DNA from: Adenophora triphylla var. japonica
Taxonomy: Eukaryota; Streptophyta; Magnoliopsida; Asterales; Campanulaceae
Assembly (NCBI GenBank): GCA_022495995.1
Contig: JAFEMH010000986.1
Span: forward strand, 372,001-436,000
Direction: 5' to 3'
Length of the DNA: 64,000 nucleotides
Made by a program: the position numbers and the translations under genes
Part shown: one piece after another, positions 1-11,115 of the stretch
Layout: each line of letters starts with the position of its first letter
How positions within the stretch are numbered: position 1 is the first letter of the stretch
Notes under the pieces: model-generated
Databases searched by the model: none
Told to the model about the DNA's origin: nothing
What the model saw: only the letters and a program-made list of their open reading frames with translations

Positions 1-418
1 CCTCATAAATATTGAAAGTCATCTAATATTTATAGGGATTTACTTGATCACCAAGATTAGGAGACTCAAGAGATTTAGGATATCTCCCAAAGAATGTTCT
101 GGAACTCTAAAATCTGTAGAGACCATGATTGGATAAGAGTTTATCAAGAAAAGATGTTGAAATCGACAAGGGAAGTGAATCTGCACATTCCGCAGAGGAG
201 ATGTCTCGCGCGAGACAGTTATGTCCCGCGCGGGACAACTAGTCAATTGACTATTCTGTCCTCTTCAGTTATTCCGTTAGTCAGTTAGGTCCAAAATTAA
301 CAAGGTTAGTTAGAAACTTAACGAAACTTGAAGAAAGTAATATGTTTCATCAAAACACAAAAGAGAGACAAAGAGTAGTGTAATCATGTAATTATTGGTT
401 CAGAATGGGGTGTCTACA
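1..418 (-). repeat. Partial LTR of a gypsy-type element, 3' LTR orientation on the minus strand
   Basis: Read on the minus strand, this stretch begins at 418 with TGTAGACACC, a common start of plant gypsy LTRs. It is preceded by a purine-rich tract (minus-strand sense of 419-431, containing GAGGGGCTC) that fits a polypurine tract. A TATA box (TATAAATA on the minus strand) lies at 34-27. Two perfect 14-bp CpG palindromes lie upstream of it at 203-216 and 223-236. The LTR runs off the left edge, so its other end and its target-site duplication cannot be seen. The 418/419 junction resembles the one at 3477/3478, so the two LTRs probably belong to related families. Confidence 0.55.
203..236. promoter_or_regulatory. 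Two perfect 14-bp CpG palindromes in LTR U3
   Basis: GTCTCGCGCGAGAC (203-216) and GTCCCGCGCGGGAC (223-236) are perfect palindromes separated by 6 bp in otherwise AT-rich sequence. They lie about 170-200 bp upstream (minus-strand sense) of the TATA box at 34-27. The function is unknown; the position suits an upstream promoter element. Confidence 0.6.
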
Positions 419-637
419 GAGCCCCTCGGCAACAAGACTTATGGAAGAAGTCATGTCGTCGATAGAAAAGACATCATTCTGAACATTGGGATGGTCGTGT
501 CGTACGGCTGCCTACGTTTCTCTATCCGAGAATCAGATCAAAACGTAGTTCGACTCCAAAACACTTAAAAGGCTGCTTCAGGTATTTTGAAAAGCATTTT
601 GAAAATCAAATTTGAAAGAAAATGATAAGATCGTACT

Positions 638-1025
638 GAGGAATCAAGGACTTGACCCAATTCCGATGATACCTGGTTTGTTGATGAAGTTGTTGAAGTG
701 CGCCGCCCGAGGTTACTGACGTAGCTGAGGTTGTTTGAGTGCTTTCGAACCATGGATAAATTCATACTGAGGAATCAAGGACTTGACCCAATTCTGAAAA
801 TATCCATTTTTGATAATGCACCACCCGATGCTACTGACGTTGTCGTTGTTGCCGAGGTCACGGACTTTAAAGTTGCTGAGGTCACAGACTTTGTTGATGT
901 TGCTGAGGTCACGGAATTTGAAGTTTGCTGAGGTCGCAGACTTTGTTGATGCTCCACCTAAGGTCATAATTGTCGTTGTTGTTGTCGAGGTCACGGACTT
1001 TGTTGTCATTGCTGCCGTCATAGAC
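638..1025. repeat. Direct and tandem repeats in LTR-element internal sequence
   Basis: A block of about 25 bp (GAGGAATCAAGGACTTGACC and following) occurs at 638 and again at 769. From about 838 to 1020 a unit around GAGGTCACGGACTTTG recurs about five times with small changes. Open frames here are repeat-encoded and resemble no protein I know. The rest of 419-2600 has no recognisable gene; a short (GT)n tract lies near 2490-2510. Confidence 0.6.
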
Positions 1026-3134
1026 TTTTTGAAGTTGTCGGTTGAGGTGGAGGTTCTGTCGGCTCTTGTAATGCAAGGATATATGAATGCTGGTCTCGGA
1101 TGGACCCGAATGATTCTTATCTTTATGTACCTATTAGCACATAAAGATTCTAAATAGATATTTCAGATTTTAGTTCTTTAACGGGACTTATGTGGTGGTG
1201 CTCACGTCTATCCGTATAAATGGTCAGTTGGTCAATTTGGTGGTGAGTTTATGTATGAGTATATGGTATATGGACATGTAGGGACATTTGTATGGATTTA
1301 TATTTGAAATGGGTGAACTATATGGGTGAACTTGTGTTTGACATGTTGGGACCAAATCAGGTTTATGCAGAATCTGTTGCTAGTCAGCGAGGTTGTCTCT
1401 TGCGAGAGTACCGTACTGTTTCTTCATTGTTGTAGAATTTCGATGAGTAACCTTGTGTGAACACATCTAGGCCTGTTGCGAATCTTCATTCCTAATTCTC
1501 CCTTGAATCATATCTCTAGGAGGTAAACGACTACAAATTTGTTGACTGTCGTAATGACTTTATGTCCAAGTTACTTTTCTGTCTCAAGCCCCAAGTTGCT
1601 TGAATGTGGTAGATGACTTTGTGAACAGGCTTGTGAGGCTTCTCTCTTGATTTGAAGATTATCGAAGAAGGATCTCCTTGTTGATTTGATTTGAAGAGGA
1701 TCGAATGATGTTCGATGAAGAAGGTTGAAAAATAGTCTCCCTTTGTCCTTGATTTTTTTTAGTGACACACCCTGGTTTTTGCCTAGACCACCCTTTCGGG
1801 TTTTCAATCTAGCGGGCATCTCTTTTGCGTCTTTTTTTGTTTTTAAAATAGTATGTTAACTCGAAGAGAACTCAGTGGAGAAAATCTTATTGAGGAGAGA
1901 GAAATGAGATCTCAAGTTAGTTGAGGAGAGACAGACTCTATTCTTTGGAAGGTGATCCAAGCATTGACTCTTTGGAGAAGTGTATTCTCTAATGATGAGA
2001 GTGAGAAGCAAAGAGGAAAGCTCCTAATGCAGATTTGATTATTTTGAAGAGTTGAAGTAGAGATTGACTGGGGGAGGAAAGGTTAGGAAACCCCAGTTTT
2101 GATGCTTGGATTTCAAGAGTGTGTATGAGAGTGGCTAATAGGAAGCCTCTAGACTCACAAGAAACGCTACTTGGCTCAAAGATCTAGAAAAGTTGTTCTA
2201 CCTTTTAATGAACCGTTGAAATTACCCGGATCCGGCTCGCGCGTGGAGCCCTGGCATCTCGCATTGTCGGGAGGTGTCTTGCTGCATTTTTGTTGCTTGT
2301 AGAGTCGCCACACCGTTTTAATTTAGCCCAAAACATTGAGAAAAGGCATCAGTTTAAAAACTGTTGTTGTGTGATGAGATTTTTGAGTTTGGAGGTCAGG
2401 TTACTCCTCGTGAAGAGAATATTAGAATATTAGAGCTCACCCGAGTCGCCTCATAAAAACGAGTCTTTCGGTACCCCTTCTTTCTTTAAATGTTGTGTGT
2501 GTGTGTGTATGTGCTTTTAAAAATGCATGCTGTATCGGATGTCTACATTGTACAATGCTTATTGAAATGTATTGAAATGGTGTAGGAAGGAAGCCTTACC
2601 AATGTTTGTTCGTGCCTGTCTTTCGCTGGGGAATAGTGTTTGAGGATGGAATAGTGTTCCGGGATAGATCGGGATTGCTTCGGGATGTGCCGGTTGTCTG
2701 CGGACAGAGCTTTGGCGTGCCTCGGGATTGTCAGGTGTGCACTCGGGCAGAGTTTTGGCGTGCGTTAGGATCGCAGGGATCGTTGGCTTGATTCAGGCAG
2801 AGGTTTGTCGTGTGTTGGGATCGTCGGTTGTGCTCGGGCAGAGTTTCGGCGTGCGTCGGGATTGTCGGTTGAACTCGGAAAGGGCTAGGACGCCTCGGGA
2901 TAGACCTGGCAAGGTTTTGGAGTACCACGAGGGGCCTCAGAATACCTTGAGAGTGCCTCAGGGCAGCTCAGGAGCGCTCGGCAGAGCTTCGGAGTACCAC
3001 GAGGGGCCTCGAAATGCTCAGGAAGGAACCAAAAGGGACCGGAATTGCCCCAAAGGGTCTTAGAGGGGTGCCTGAAGGCTGGGGGGAGATAGGAGAATAG
3101 GATTGTGTGTGAAAAATGAGAGGGGGAGCCCTCA

Positions 3135-3141
3135 ATTTATA
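3135..3141 (-). promoter_or_regulatory. TATA box of the element 0 LTR
   Basis: Minus-strand TATAAAT in the context CACTATAAATTGAGG. It lies about 340 bp into the LTR and about 20 bp downstream of the perfect palindrome at 3161-3178, as expected for the U3/R promoter. Confidence 0.6.
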
Positions 3142-3160
3142 GTGTAGGAAAATATGCAAG

Positions 3161-3281
3161 GAGGTCCGTACGGACCTCTCATGAAAACCAAAATTTTAGT
3201 TTTCCCAGATTTGAGGGAATATTGTGGACTTTAAGGGGATTTCGTAATAATTATGTCTGGGAGCAAAGAGGTCCGTACGGA
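3161..3281. promoter_or_regulatory. GTAC-centred CpG palindromes in element 0 U3
   Basis: GAGGTCCGTACGGACCTC at 3161-3178 is a perfect 18-bp palindrome. A second copy, GAGGTCCGTACGGA, is at 3268-3281 with an incomplete right arm. Related copies lie just upstream of both antisense genes (5588-5602, 8945-8959, 8976-8990). The GTAC core is the known core of SBP/SPL transcription-factor sites, so an SPL-like factor is one possible binder; this is inference. Confidence 0.6.
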
Positions 3282-3600
3282 TGTCCTCTGCTTTTCCAAA
3301 TTTTCCAAAATTCCCGAAAAGTCCTTTTGAGCTTTTTTATCCCAGAAAGGCCCCCCTTGGTTTGGTTGGTGGTTTTTTGGGTTTTTGAGGGCTACGGGTG
3401 TTCGAGACTGCGTTCGTGTGAGTCTGCGGTGTTTCCCGTGGGCTTGGAAGAGAGTGATCCAGATTGGGGTACTTACAGAAGCCCCTTGACGAAGTCACTT
3501 ACTGAGGAAGTGGGGTCGTCGATAAGATAAAGGTCCTGATCTGGATCGCGTGCTGGGAGAGGAGGTCACTGTGTAGGTCGGTTCGTGAGGACGTGGCAGT

Positions 3601-4047
3601 GTCCTGTGGGTGACCGTTTAGGTCAGTTGGCTGGACCCTGTGATAGGATTCCTACGTATCCCTAGCGGGAATCAAGCCTGATCGTAGTTCAGAGTGAGTA
3701 TGTGGACGTGTCGGTGTCCTGTGGGTGACCGTTTAGGTCGGTTGGCTGGACCCTGTGATAGGATTCATACGTATCCCTAGTGGGAATCAAGCCTGATCGT
3801 AGTTCAGAGTGAGTATGCGGACGTGTCGGTGTCCTGTGGGTGACCGTTTAGGTCGGTTGGCTGGACCCTGTGATAGGATTCCTACGTATCCCTAGCAGGA
3901 ATCAAGACTGATCGTAGTTCAGAGTTATGTGGACGTGTCGGTGTCCTGTGGGTGACCGTTTAGGTCAGTTGGCCGCACCCTGTGATAGAATTCATACGTA
4001 TCCCTAGCGGGAATCAAGCCTGATCGTAGTTCAGAGTGAGTGAAATT
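3601..4047. repeat. Tandem repeat, about 115-bp unit, four copies
   Basis: Copies start at 3601, 3716, 3831 and 3943, each beginning GTCCTGTGGGTGACCG and containing CCTACGTATCCCTAGCGGG. Copies differ at only a few bases. The array lies between the LTR start and antisense gene A. It has no coding potential I can support. Confidence 0.85.
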
Positions 4048-4139
4048 GTGAGTATATGCGGGCGTGGTGGTGCCCTGAGGTGATGTGATCGCTAAGTTCG
4101 ACTGTGAGGACGTGGTGGTGTCCTGAAATGGAAATTTTA

Positions 4140-4440
4140 CGGTTTTCCGAATCGGGTAATTTAAAGCCTTCCAGGCTGGGAAAATGATGAGGGAGGTTTA
4201 TACGGTCTTTCGGACCGAGTGTTTTAAAGCCTTTCGGGCTGCGGATAGTGATTTGGCTGATTTATGCGGTTTCCCAGACCGAGTGATTTAAAGCCTTCCG
4301 GGCTGCGGATAGTGATTTGGCTGATTTATGCGGTCTCCCGGACCGAGTAATTTAAAGCCTTCCGAGTTGCGAAAAGTGATTTAGCTGATTTATGCGGTCT
4401 CCCGGACCGAGTAATTTAAAGCCTTCCGGGCTGCGGATGA
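4140..4440. repeat. Tandem repeat, about 64-bp unit, five copies
   Basis: Five copies of a unit containing CGGTCTCCCGGACCGAG followed by TTTAAAGCCTTCCGGGCTGC. CGGTCTCCCGGACCG forms a short inverted repeat in each copy, so the array could fold into repeated hairpins. Confidence 0.8.
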
Positions 4441-4910
4441 TGATGTGTTTTGCCCTCTAACCGAGGTTGTGTCCTGCGTGAGGACGTGACTTGTCCTCTG
4501 ACTGTGGTTATGTCGTGCGTGAGGATGTGTTGTGTCCTCTGACTGAGGTTGTGTCGTGCGTGAGGACGTGACTTGTCCTCTGACTGAGGTTGTGTCGTGC
4601 GTGAGGCAGGCCGTGCGCGTGACGCGCGTGACTGTGTTGTGTCCTCTGACTGTGGTTGTGTCGTGCGTGAGGATGTGTTGTGTCCTCTGACTGTGGTTGT
4701 GTCGTGCGTGAGGACGTGACTTGTCCTCTAACAGTGGTCAGTGTCGTGCGCGAGGATGTGTCAGGTCCTCCGACCGAGGTCAGCGTCGTGCGTGAGGATG
4801 TGTCAGTGTCCTCCGACCGCGGTGTGTCGTGCGTGAGGATGTGTTGTGTCCTCTGACTGTGGTGGTGTCGTGCGTGAGGATGTGTTGTGTCCTCTGACTG
4901 AGGTTTTTGT
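4440..4910. repeat. Tandem repeat, about 45-60-bp units
   Basis: About nine copies of units combining GTCCTCTGACTGAGGTTGTG with GTCGTGCGTGAGGA. The 194-codon minus-strand frame across 5092-4508 is largely encoded by this repeat (recurring SEDT, HARH and SSRTT words) and is not treated as a gene. Confidence 0.8.
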
Positions 4911-4939
4911 TTCAGGAGTATGAACCTGGCGAGGCCTTT

Positions 4940-5460
4940 TGTGAGGCGTGCTTTCTTTGCGCTTGATTTTGGGAGGCGTGATTGCCTTGTGTTTTGATTT
5001 TGAGAGGCGTGATTGCCTTGTGTTTTGTTCGCTGGGGAAAGGTTGGACTTACGATGACTGTCGGGGGGATGAATTGTTTGTTGTGAAAGCATTCGTGCTT
5101 TAGGCTATGCATTCGAAGGCTTTTTGTGCCTTGGAATTTGTGTGTGGAGGCGTTTGGGGCCTTTTGTGTTTGTTTTCCCGTTTTGTGGGCGATGTTCGGG
5201 CTTACAATGACGGCCGGTGTTCATCTGCTGGGGATGCGTGGTCTTGTACGGGTTTCAAGAATTCTCGTTTGAGTTTTTGTTTGCTGAGGAAGGGATTTCG
5301 GGCTTACTTTGATGGCCGGCGTTTGTTTTGTGTTTTATGTTTTAGAGGCATTTTGTGCCTTGGGATTTGTGTTTGGAGGCCTTTGTGCCTTTTTTGTTTA
5401 TTTTACCGTTTAGTGGGCGAGGTTCGGGCTTACGAATGACGGCCGGGGTTAGTTTGCTTG
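4940..5460. repeat. Direct duplication of about 240 bp upstream of antisense gene A
   Basis: 5105-5235 and 5340-5460 are diverged direct copies; both run through GGCATTTTGTGCCTTGG-like and GCGAGGTTCGGGCTTACGA-like blocks. Shorter copies of GAGGCGTGATTGCCTTGTGT occur near 4970-5030. No gene is seen here. Confidence 0.65.
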
Positions 5461-5587
5461 GGTTAAGGACCAAACTGCATTGAATCTGCTGAAAAAGACC
5501 TTTGGACAGCCAGGGGCAAAGATTATAAGGGCAAAAGAGTAATCTAGCCAGGTTTTGCAAAGAGCACGGATCCTCTTTGTTTACAAA

Positions 5588-5602
5588 GAGGTCCGTACGG
5601 AC
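5588..5602. promoter_or_regulatory. CpG palindrome upstream of antisense gene A
   Basis: GAGGTCCGTACGGAC lies 171 bp before the predicted start codon at 5773. It is the same motif as in the LTR U3. The flanking AAAGAGGTC is also shared with the copy upstream of gene B, so both antisense genes appear to carry related upstream regions. Confidence 0.55.
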
Positions 5603-5772
5603 GAGCATGTGAATTTAATCCTCCCAGATTTTAATCAGCTTCCAGCAACGAAGCCATCCTCCGTTTTTCCATCTGCAGTCGTGAGAAACAGAGAGAGAGA
5701 GAGGGAGAGAAAAAATTGGTTTTGGCCAAAATTTCCTAAGGAATCCTTCCGAGTTTGCTTGAATAGCTCGTC

Positions 5773-8666
5773 ATGGCGGAAAGAGTGAGAAGAGGTCGTC
5801 GCCAAAGGGGCCAAGAGGCGATCGAGAGGAGATTGGACCTTCAAAGGAATTGCACTTCCTTTGTGCCTTCGTCGAGGAATCCGGATGTGTTTTATCCGGA
5901 TCCGAAGGTGCACAACTTGCGGGATAGGACCGCCGGGGAGGTAAGAAATCAATTTTGTCTTGATTCTTACTCGAATTGTTGTATGCTAGAACTAGGTTTT
6001 AGTTTTCGCATATTTGGGGCTTTTGTTGTTGCCATGCTCTTTTTGTGAAATTTGTGATGAATTGTTGAAATTGAGCATGTAAGAATTCCGGGTAGGTGAT
6101 TTTTGTGCAAAAATGTGGAGATTAGCTCTTATTTGTGAAAATAAAGTGCCTCTCCTTGAAATGCATGCTTTGGTGATTTGTACCTTATGTTGTTTCCGTA
6201 TGTACATTGTGGAAAAATTGCCGTATCGGAACAGACTCTGTGTAAAAAGTGTGACGTGTGCCGTGTTTCGTGATGGATTTTGTCTGAAAATGTGTGCCGT
6301 GTAGGGACGGACTTTTTTGAAAATGTGTTAAGTAGTGTGTGCCGTGTTTTGTGACGGAATGTGTGGGGAAAATTATGTGCAATGTGTGCCGTGCTTTGTG
6401 ACGGGGTTTGTTTTTTTTTTTGCCGTGTTGGGATGGATCCCTCTTTTGAGAAAATTTGTATAGTGTGTGCCTTGTTTTGTGACAGAGTGTGTGGGGAAAA
6501 TTATGTGCAATGTGCGCCGTGTTTTTGTGACGGGGTTTTTTTTATTTTGCCTTGTTGGGACGGACTTTTATGCTTTGTCGTGTTGGGACGGACTTTTTAT
6601 GCTTTCATTTATTTTTGTTATATTTGTATTAAGTACTGTGATTGACGTATCTTTGATGTGTTTACCTGCAGGATGAGGGTCCTTTGTCCAGAAAGGCGAA
6701 GAAGATGAAGTCTCGGGGGTCGCTCGAGGCCGTAGTTGAGCTGTGGCAGCATCTGCCGGATATCTCCAGGGAGGGTAGACCGAGTCCTAAGAGGCTGGTC
6801 TTTGATTCTGGTTTGGTCGCGTTCGTTGAGAACCTTGCTGGGATTGCAGAGACGAAGAAGAATAAGGGCATCTTCTTGGCTCTGTCTGAGTATTGGTGGG
6901 ACACCACGCATACCTTCCATCTGAGCTGGGGAGAGGTGACGGTGACTCCCACCGACTTCGCGGCGATTACTGGGCTTTCCTTCAAAGGAGGTCCAGTGAG
7001 ATGGCGGGACAGGATGTCCGATGGGACTCTGACAGAGCTGCTGGGCTTTGCGCCTTTTCCTCGTAGGGGCCTGGGTATGCTGTATGGCGATGTAGAGGCG
7101 CAGATTACGGCCAACATTGGGGCCTATCGCCGGGGTACTGGATTGGTGACGGCTGAGCAGCTGGCGCGCTCTTTCTTGTGGTTTGCTCTTTCCGAGACTT
7201 TGTTCTCGAATCACGCTTCCTCTGCTCCTTTCCCTCTACTGGAGAGTTTGGTGGACTTGGGGAGAGTTGGTGAGATTGCTTGGGGCGAGGCAGGCTTGGC
7301 CGACCTCTATTTTTCCTTGGACATGTTTAGCCGAGGCGTGGCCAGTTCCCTGGGATGCTTCGATTTTGCATTGGAGGTATAAGTTTATTGGTGTTTGTGG
7401 TTTAGCAGTTTCTCATTTCTCCGTCTTCTTTTGCCCTGAGCTTTATCTGCTTTTGTTGCAGGTGTGGTTTTATGAGATCTTTCGGTGTCAACCGTGGGAT
7501 CGGGATTCTGAGGCCATGGGGGCCTATCCTGCTATGTTGGGTTGGGCCCGTCCTTTGAGGAGGAGGAGGACGATCAGGGGGAAGCTCACTGTTACATATC
7601 GGGATGTGCAGGAGTTCCTGGAGAGAGATAGCCCAGCGGGGTTTGAGCTGTACCCCTGGGTTCGGTATGGCGGCGACTAGCTCGAGGGCGGTCCCGTGGT
7701 GACAACTGACGAGAGGAAGATCTTGCGAGGGCGACTTGTGATGTCATGTATGCGGGAGAAGGTCTTGCGCGTAGCATGGCCCCGGTGTGCCCCCTATGGC
7801 TCCGAGGGATCACCGCCCTTTGGGATGATGCATCCTCGTGACATGGATGTCTTTGAGTACGATAGGTACTTGGGGCGTGAGTCGCGAGGACTTTATTTTG
7901 TATGGCGAGGAGTACGGGGCCTTCGTTAGGAAGAAGCTGAGGACGCCACAGGTGTTGTCGAGAGAGAGGCAGGATGGCCCACCGCGTCCCCCAGATGTTC
8001 CGGTGCCTGGGCCGGACTTCACATATGTCCGCGGGGACTCGTCGAGGCGGAGGGTGTCGGTGCCCGTCCCTGAGCAGGCTCCTGCTACCTATCGGGTTGA
8101 CCCGGATGCTCCGGTGAGTGTGCTTACTCTTTTCCATCTTGGCATCTTTTCTGTATTTTTCTCTTTTTTTGTCGAGTATGATTGTATCTCTTTTGCTGAG
8201 CGTTTCTTTGGCTGTTTGCTTGCGCAGGTCTCGGGGAGATCCTTCGATACGTTGACCCACCGGTATGTGGGGATACGGTCCTTTGCGAAGAAGCTCGTGG
8301 GGAAGCTGTCTTGCAGCGTCGTTCGAGCCAATGCCTTCGAGGCATTCTGTGGATACTCCTTCGTCGAGGGCTGAGCCGGGGCCACAGCAGGAGGGACCCA
8401 TTCGGGGGCGGCATAGTCTAGATGCAGGGACATCTTCGTGGGCCCAGAGGTCGCAGACTCTTCACCAGTTCTTTCCTCCGCCGAATGCACAGGGAGAGGG
8501 TTCATTGGCGCACCCCTTCTATGATCCTTTCACCGGGTTTGATCCTTCGGAGTACTTCGAGTACTCACCTCAGGAGGGGGTCCATTATTCTCGTTTACTG
8601 AGGTTGATGATGATGAGTCGGAGTAGGGATCATTTGCTTTCCCTCTTTCCATTTTTTTTTGTTTAG
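5773..8666 (+). pseudogene. Antisense gene A: plant mobile domain (PMD) protein, broken
   Basis: This is a transposon-borne member of the plant mobile domain family (aminotransferase-like, MAIN/MAIL-related); its function in elements is unknown. Exons read as 5773-5940, 6672-7376, 7462-8113 and 8228 onward, with donors GTAAGA, GTATAA and GTGAGT and acceptors ending TGCAG, TGCAG and CGCAG; the first two junctions keep the frame. Exon 1 starts MAERVRRGRRQRG. Exon 2 holds the PMD signature (WWDTTHTFHLSWGEVTVTPTDF, then AAITGLSF). Exon 3 starts VWFYEIF, the usual continuation of the domain. Damage: an in-frame TAG at 7678-7680 and a frameshift near 7890-7910, after which a proline-rich tail continues. 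Intron 1 contains GTGTGCCGTG-type repeats. The gene runs opposite to the pol genes of the same element. A host PMD gene is possible but unlikely given the context and damage. Confidence 0.7.
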
Positions 8667-8689
8667 CAACAGACATTTTTGGTACCTGT

Positions 8690-8695
8690 AATAAA
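8690..8695 (+). terminator. Candidate polyadenylation signal of antisense gene A
   Basis: AATAAA lies just past the end of the last open stretch of gene A and is followed by a T-rich and GT-containing region. It separates gene A from the upstream region of gene B. Confidence 0.4.
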
Positions 8696-8944
8696 ACATT
8701 TTGTATGTGCACAACAAAGTATTTTATTTGAGATGTAATGTCGTATTTTGTGATTCCCGGGGAGTGTCCTAGAATTGTTGCTAGTTTATTATTTGTGCAT
8801 GTCACGTGAGCTGGGAATGCGTTTGTGGTTAGTGTATGGTTGCCGGAAATGGTTTTGGCCAGGATTTGGGCAGTTTGGAGCAAGGTCCTGCCAAGAACAG
8901 TGGTTGTTTTGCTGTTTACTGAAAACGTGGGACCATGTTGCAAA

Positions 8945-8990
8945 GAGGTCTGTAGGGACAGACCTAGCATGCAGAGAGGTCCATACGGAC
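8945..8990. promoter_or_regulatory. Two diverged CpG palindromes upstream of antisense gene B
   Basis: GAGGTCTGTAGGGAC (8945-8959) and GAGGTCCATACGGAC (8976-8990) are variants of the element 0 palindrome. They lie 120-165 bp before the predicted start at 9109. The wider segment 8820-9100 resembles the region before gene A in content and order. Confidence 0.5.
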
Positions 8991-9108
8991 AATCTTTGCT
9001 TTTGGGCAGGAAATAAGTGTTTACAGGATGTCTGGACTTCCCTCACTTCCCATTTGCAGTCATTTCGAGCTTTCTTCCTCATTTTCTCTAGGAACCTCCA
9101 TTTTTGCC

Positions 9109-10618
9109 ATGGATTCTTCGTACGTTCCAAGAGTTTTGCAGAGTCTTTCGAAGGAACGGCAAGCATACTTCCTTGAGCGGCTGAAAATGTGGATGCGACA
9201 CCGTATGAGGCACCATAGGCGGGCTTTCGAGGTGAGTTTTCGACTCTGCTCGGTTTGGTCCCTTAAGGAGTTGGTTCCTGATTGGGAATTGTTGCGGGCT
9301 GCCGCGAAGTTCTGGGATGTTAGGAGGCATGTGTATACCTTCTCCTACAATGAAGTGATTCCCACAGGCTTTGATGGGAGGGCCGGAGGTGGAGGCCATC
9401 TCGCTTCCTTTGATTGGCGGTGCTGCTGTGAGCGTGAAGCTTGCATGCTTTCTTCAGACTTCATTGGAAGAAGTGCAGGGTATGACTCTTGATTCAGGTC
9501 ATATCGATATTTCTGCGCTGCTGGAGCGGTTTATGAGTGATGACGAGAGTGACGTCTCGTGGGATGCATTTGCCTTGTGCGTGATAGCGACGCTCTTCAT
9601 GGTCAGCTCCCTTGGGGTATGTGACGGCGCTTTGCTGGATGTGGTAGGGCACTACAGAGCCGGGGAGGATATTGTTCCGTTGGTGCTGGGGGAGACCCTT
9701 CATGGCATTGATCGTCTGGCGACTGGAGATAGGTTTATGAGAGGGGGCAACCCCACTTTGCTCACTTTGTGGCCGCGAAAGAGACTTTAGGCTATGCGTG
9801 AGGCTCCGGCGTTAATTAGCCCGTGGACATTTGCTCAGCGTCCTCTTGTGTTGGATATGGATCAGTTCGCCTGGGAGAGATGGGTGGCACAACTTGGCAC
9901 ACATCAGATTCGTTGGTGGGTTCCACATTGGGGGATTGAGACTAAGAGGGCCTTTCAGGAAGGGTCCTATGTTGTCAGAGTTCCTGGTTTGTCTTAGTCC
10001 TCCTTCTATGTTACGTCGCTTGTTTCCCGGCAGTTCGAGACGAGGCAGGAGCCTTTGTTGGGCTGGGACGATATCGCTACTGCGGAGGTAGCTTCTCTTT
10101 GCATGGCAGCTTCAGGTGCTCTTCTGTATTTTCTGAGGGTATGGAAGTATTCCGCTTTCCCTCCTGTGGTGCTCCTTCGACGTCGGGAGAGTGTTGTATT
10201 GACCACCGAGTACCTGGATTGGTACGAGCAGCGTGTCGGGCAGTCCCAAGTGATTTTGGGGAGCAGGCGTGAAGCGATTCTGGGGCCCGATTGCCGTCGC
10301 AGCTATTGCCTTAGGAGTGCCGAAGCCTGGTCTGACCCTCAGGATGTTACGGGAGACGCTTTGTTTGACTACGAGACCAGAGTTGACCGACTGACGGAGA
10401 GAGGTCCTCTTTTGCAGACTCGCAGGGAGGAGATCCGAGCCGAAGCACGGGCGAATGAAGCCCTGCGAGCTACTGGATTGCTTGATTCTACGGGGAGGAC
10501 CCCAAATCTCGGATTGGGAGAGACAGAGTTGGCTCGCGTGGAGCGAAAGAAGACTCGCCGGGGACGAGGGAAGAAAGGGAAGAATGGCGAGGGGACAAGC
10601 GCAGATGGCGCGGAATGA
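9109..10618 (+). pseudogene. Antisense gene B: DUF7745-like retroelement protein, broken
   Basis: The predicted protein starts MDSSYVPRVLQSLSKE. It contains LRAAAKFWDVRRHVYTF followed by NEVIPT, which resembles the plant retroelement family DUF7745 (fWD...F.F...E..PT core). A central part (DALLDVV-like helix, then HGIDRLATGDRFMRGGNPTLL) fits the same family, and the C-terminus is basic and charged (TRRGRGKKGKNGE). No introns are evident. The frame is broken once, between about 9360 and 9390, and then by two in-frame TAG codons (9788-9790 and 9995-9997); otherwise it is open to the TGA at 10616-10618. Single stops in an open frame suggest recent decay. The biochemical function of the family is unknown. 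The family assignment is from memory of its motifs. Confidence 0.5.
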
Positions 10619-10979
10619 CCTCCTAAGTATCCATTCATTGCTTTACAGACACATTATTTGTTAAATGTATTAAGCTATCTTTTAGCATGTTGTGAATCCT
10701 GAGAGTAGATCGTGCTTGCACTCATCAAGAAATGTTGTAATCGTTAGTGATTTGTGATTTACTTTTAAAGCTTTGTCGAGATGCAAGATCTCTTGTTTGA
10801 TTTTTGTTTCTTTTGTGAGCCCTGGCGGCGTCCAACTTTGGACCTTTACATTTGTATTTGTGGGTGAAGCGATGGGCCTTGACGGCAATCCCCTTTCGCT
10901 TGGGTTTTGTGTTTGGACGGGAAGGTTGGATGATCCCTTGACAAGTTGTTTTTGACGGTCTTTTCCGGGGCTTCCTTAC

Positions 10980-11115
10980 TTCTTGCTTGTTGGCCGGGTT
11001 CTTGACCTCTTTTTTTTGTAGCTTCTGCTTGAGCTTATTTTTTTTGAAAGCTTCTGCTTGAGCTCTTTTTTTTTAAAGCCTTTGCTTGAGCTCTTTTTTT
11101 TTTTTGAAGCGCGTG
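10980..11115. repeat. Short tandem repeat between convergent gene ends of element 0
   Basis: Four copies of about 33 bp, each with a T-run followed by AGCTTCTGCTTGAGCTC or a variant. It lies between the 3' end of antisense gene B (10618) and the 3' end of the integrase frame (11414). Elements 1 and 2 have tandem repeats at the same relative place. Confidence 0.65.

Larger units (their letters stand above)
2600..3477 (-). repeat. 3' LTR of element 0 (left end approximate)
   Basis: On the minus strand the LTR opens at 3477 with TGTAAGTACC after a purine-rich tract. U3 holds two copies of a GTAC-centred CpG palindrome and a TATA box at 3141-3135. Downstream of the TATA box, 3062-2690 is built of roughly 40-bp GC-rich repeats (recurring GGAGTACCACGAGGGGCCTC and TCGGGCAGAGTTT-like blocks). 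No terminal CA with matching flanks could be assigned, so the left limit is a guess. Confidence 0.45.

Noticed and set aside
4508..5092. 194-codon minus-strand open frame
   Set aside because: Most of its length is encoded by the tandem repeat (recurring SEDT/HARH words) with no known domain.
5107..5439. 110-codon plus-strand frame
   Set aside because: It spans the 240-bp duplication and resembles no protein; no start context or splice support.
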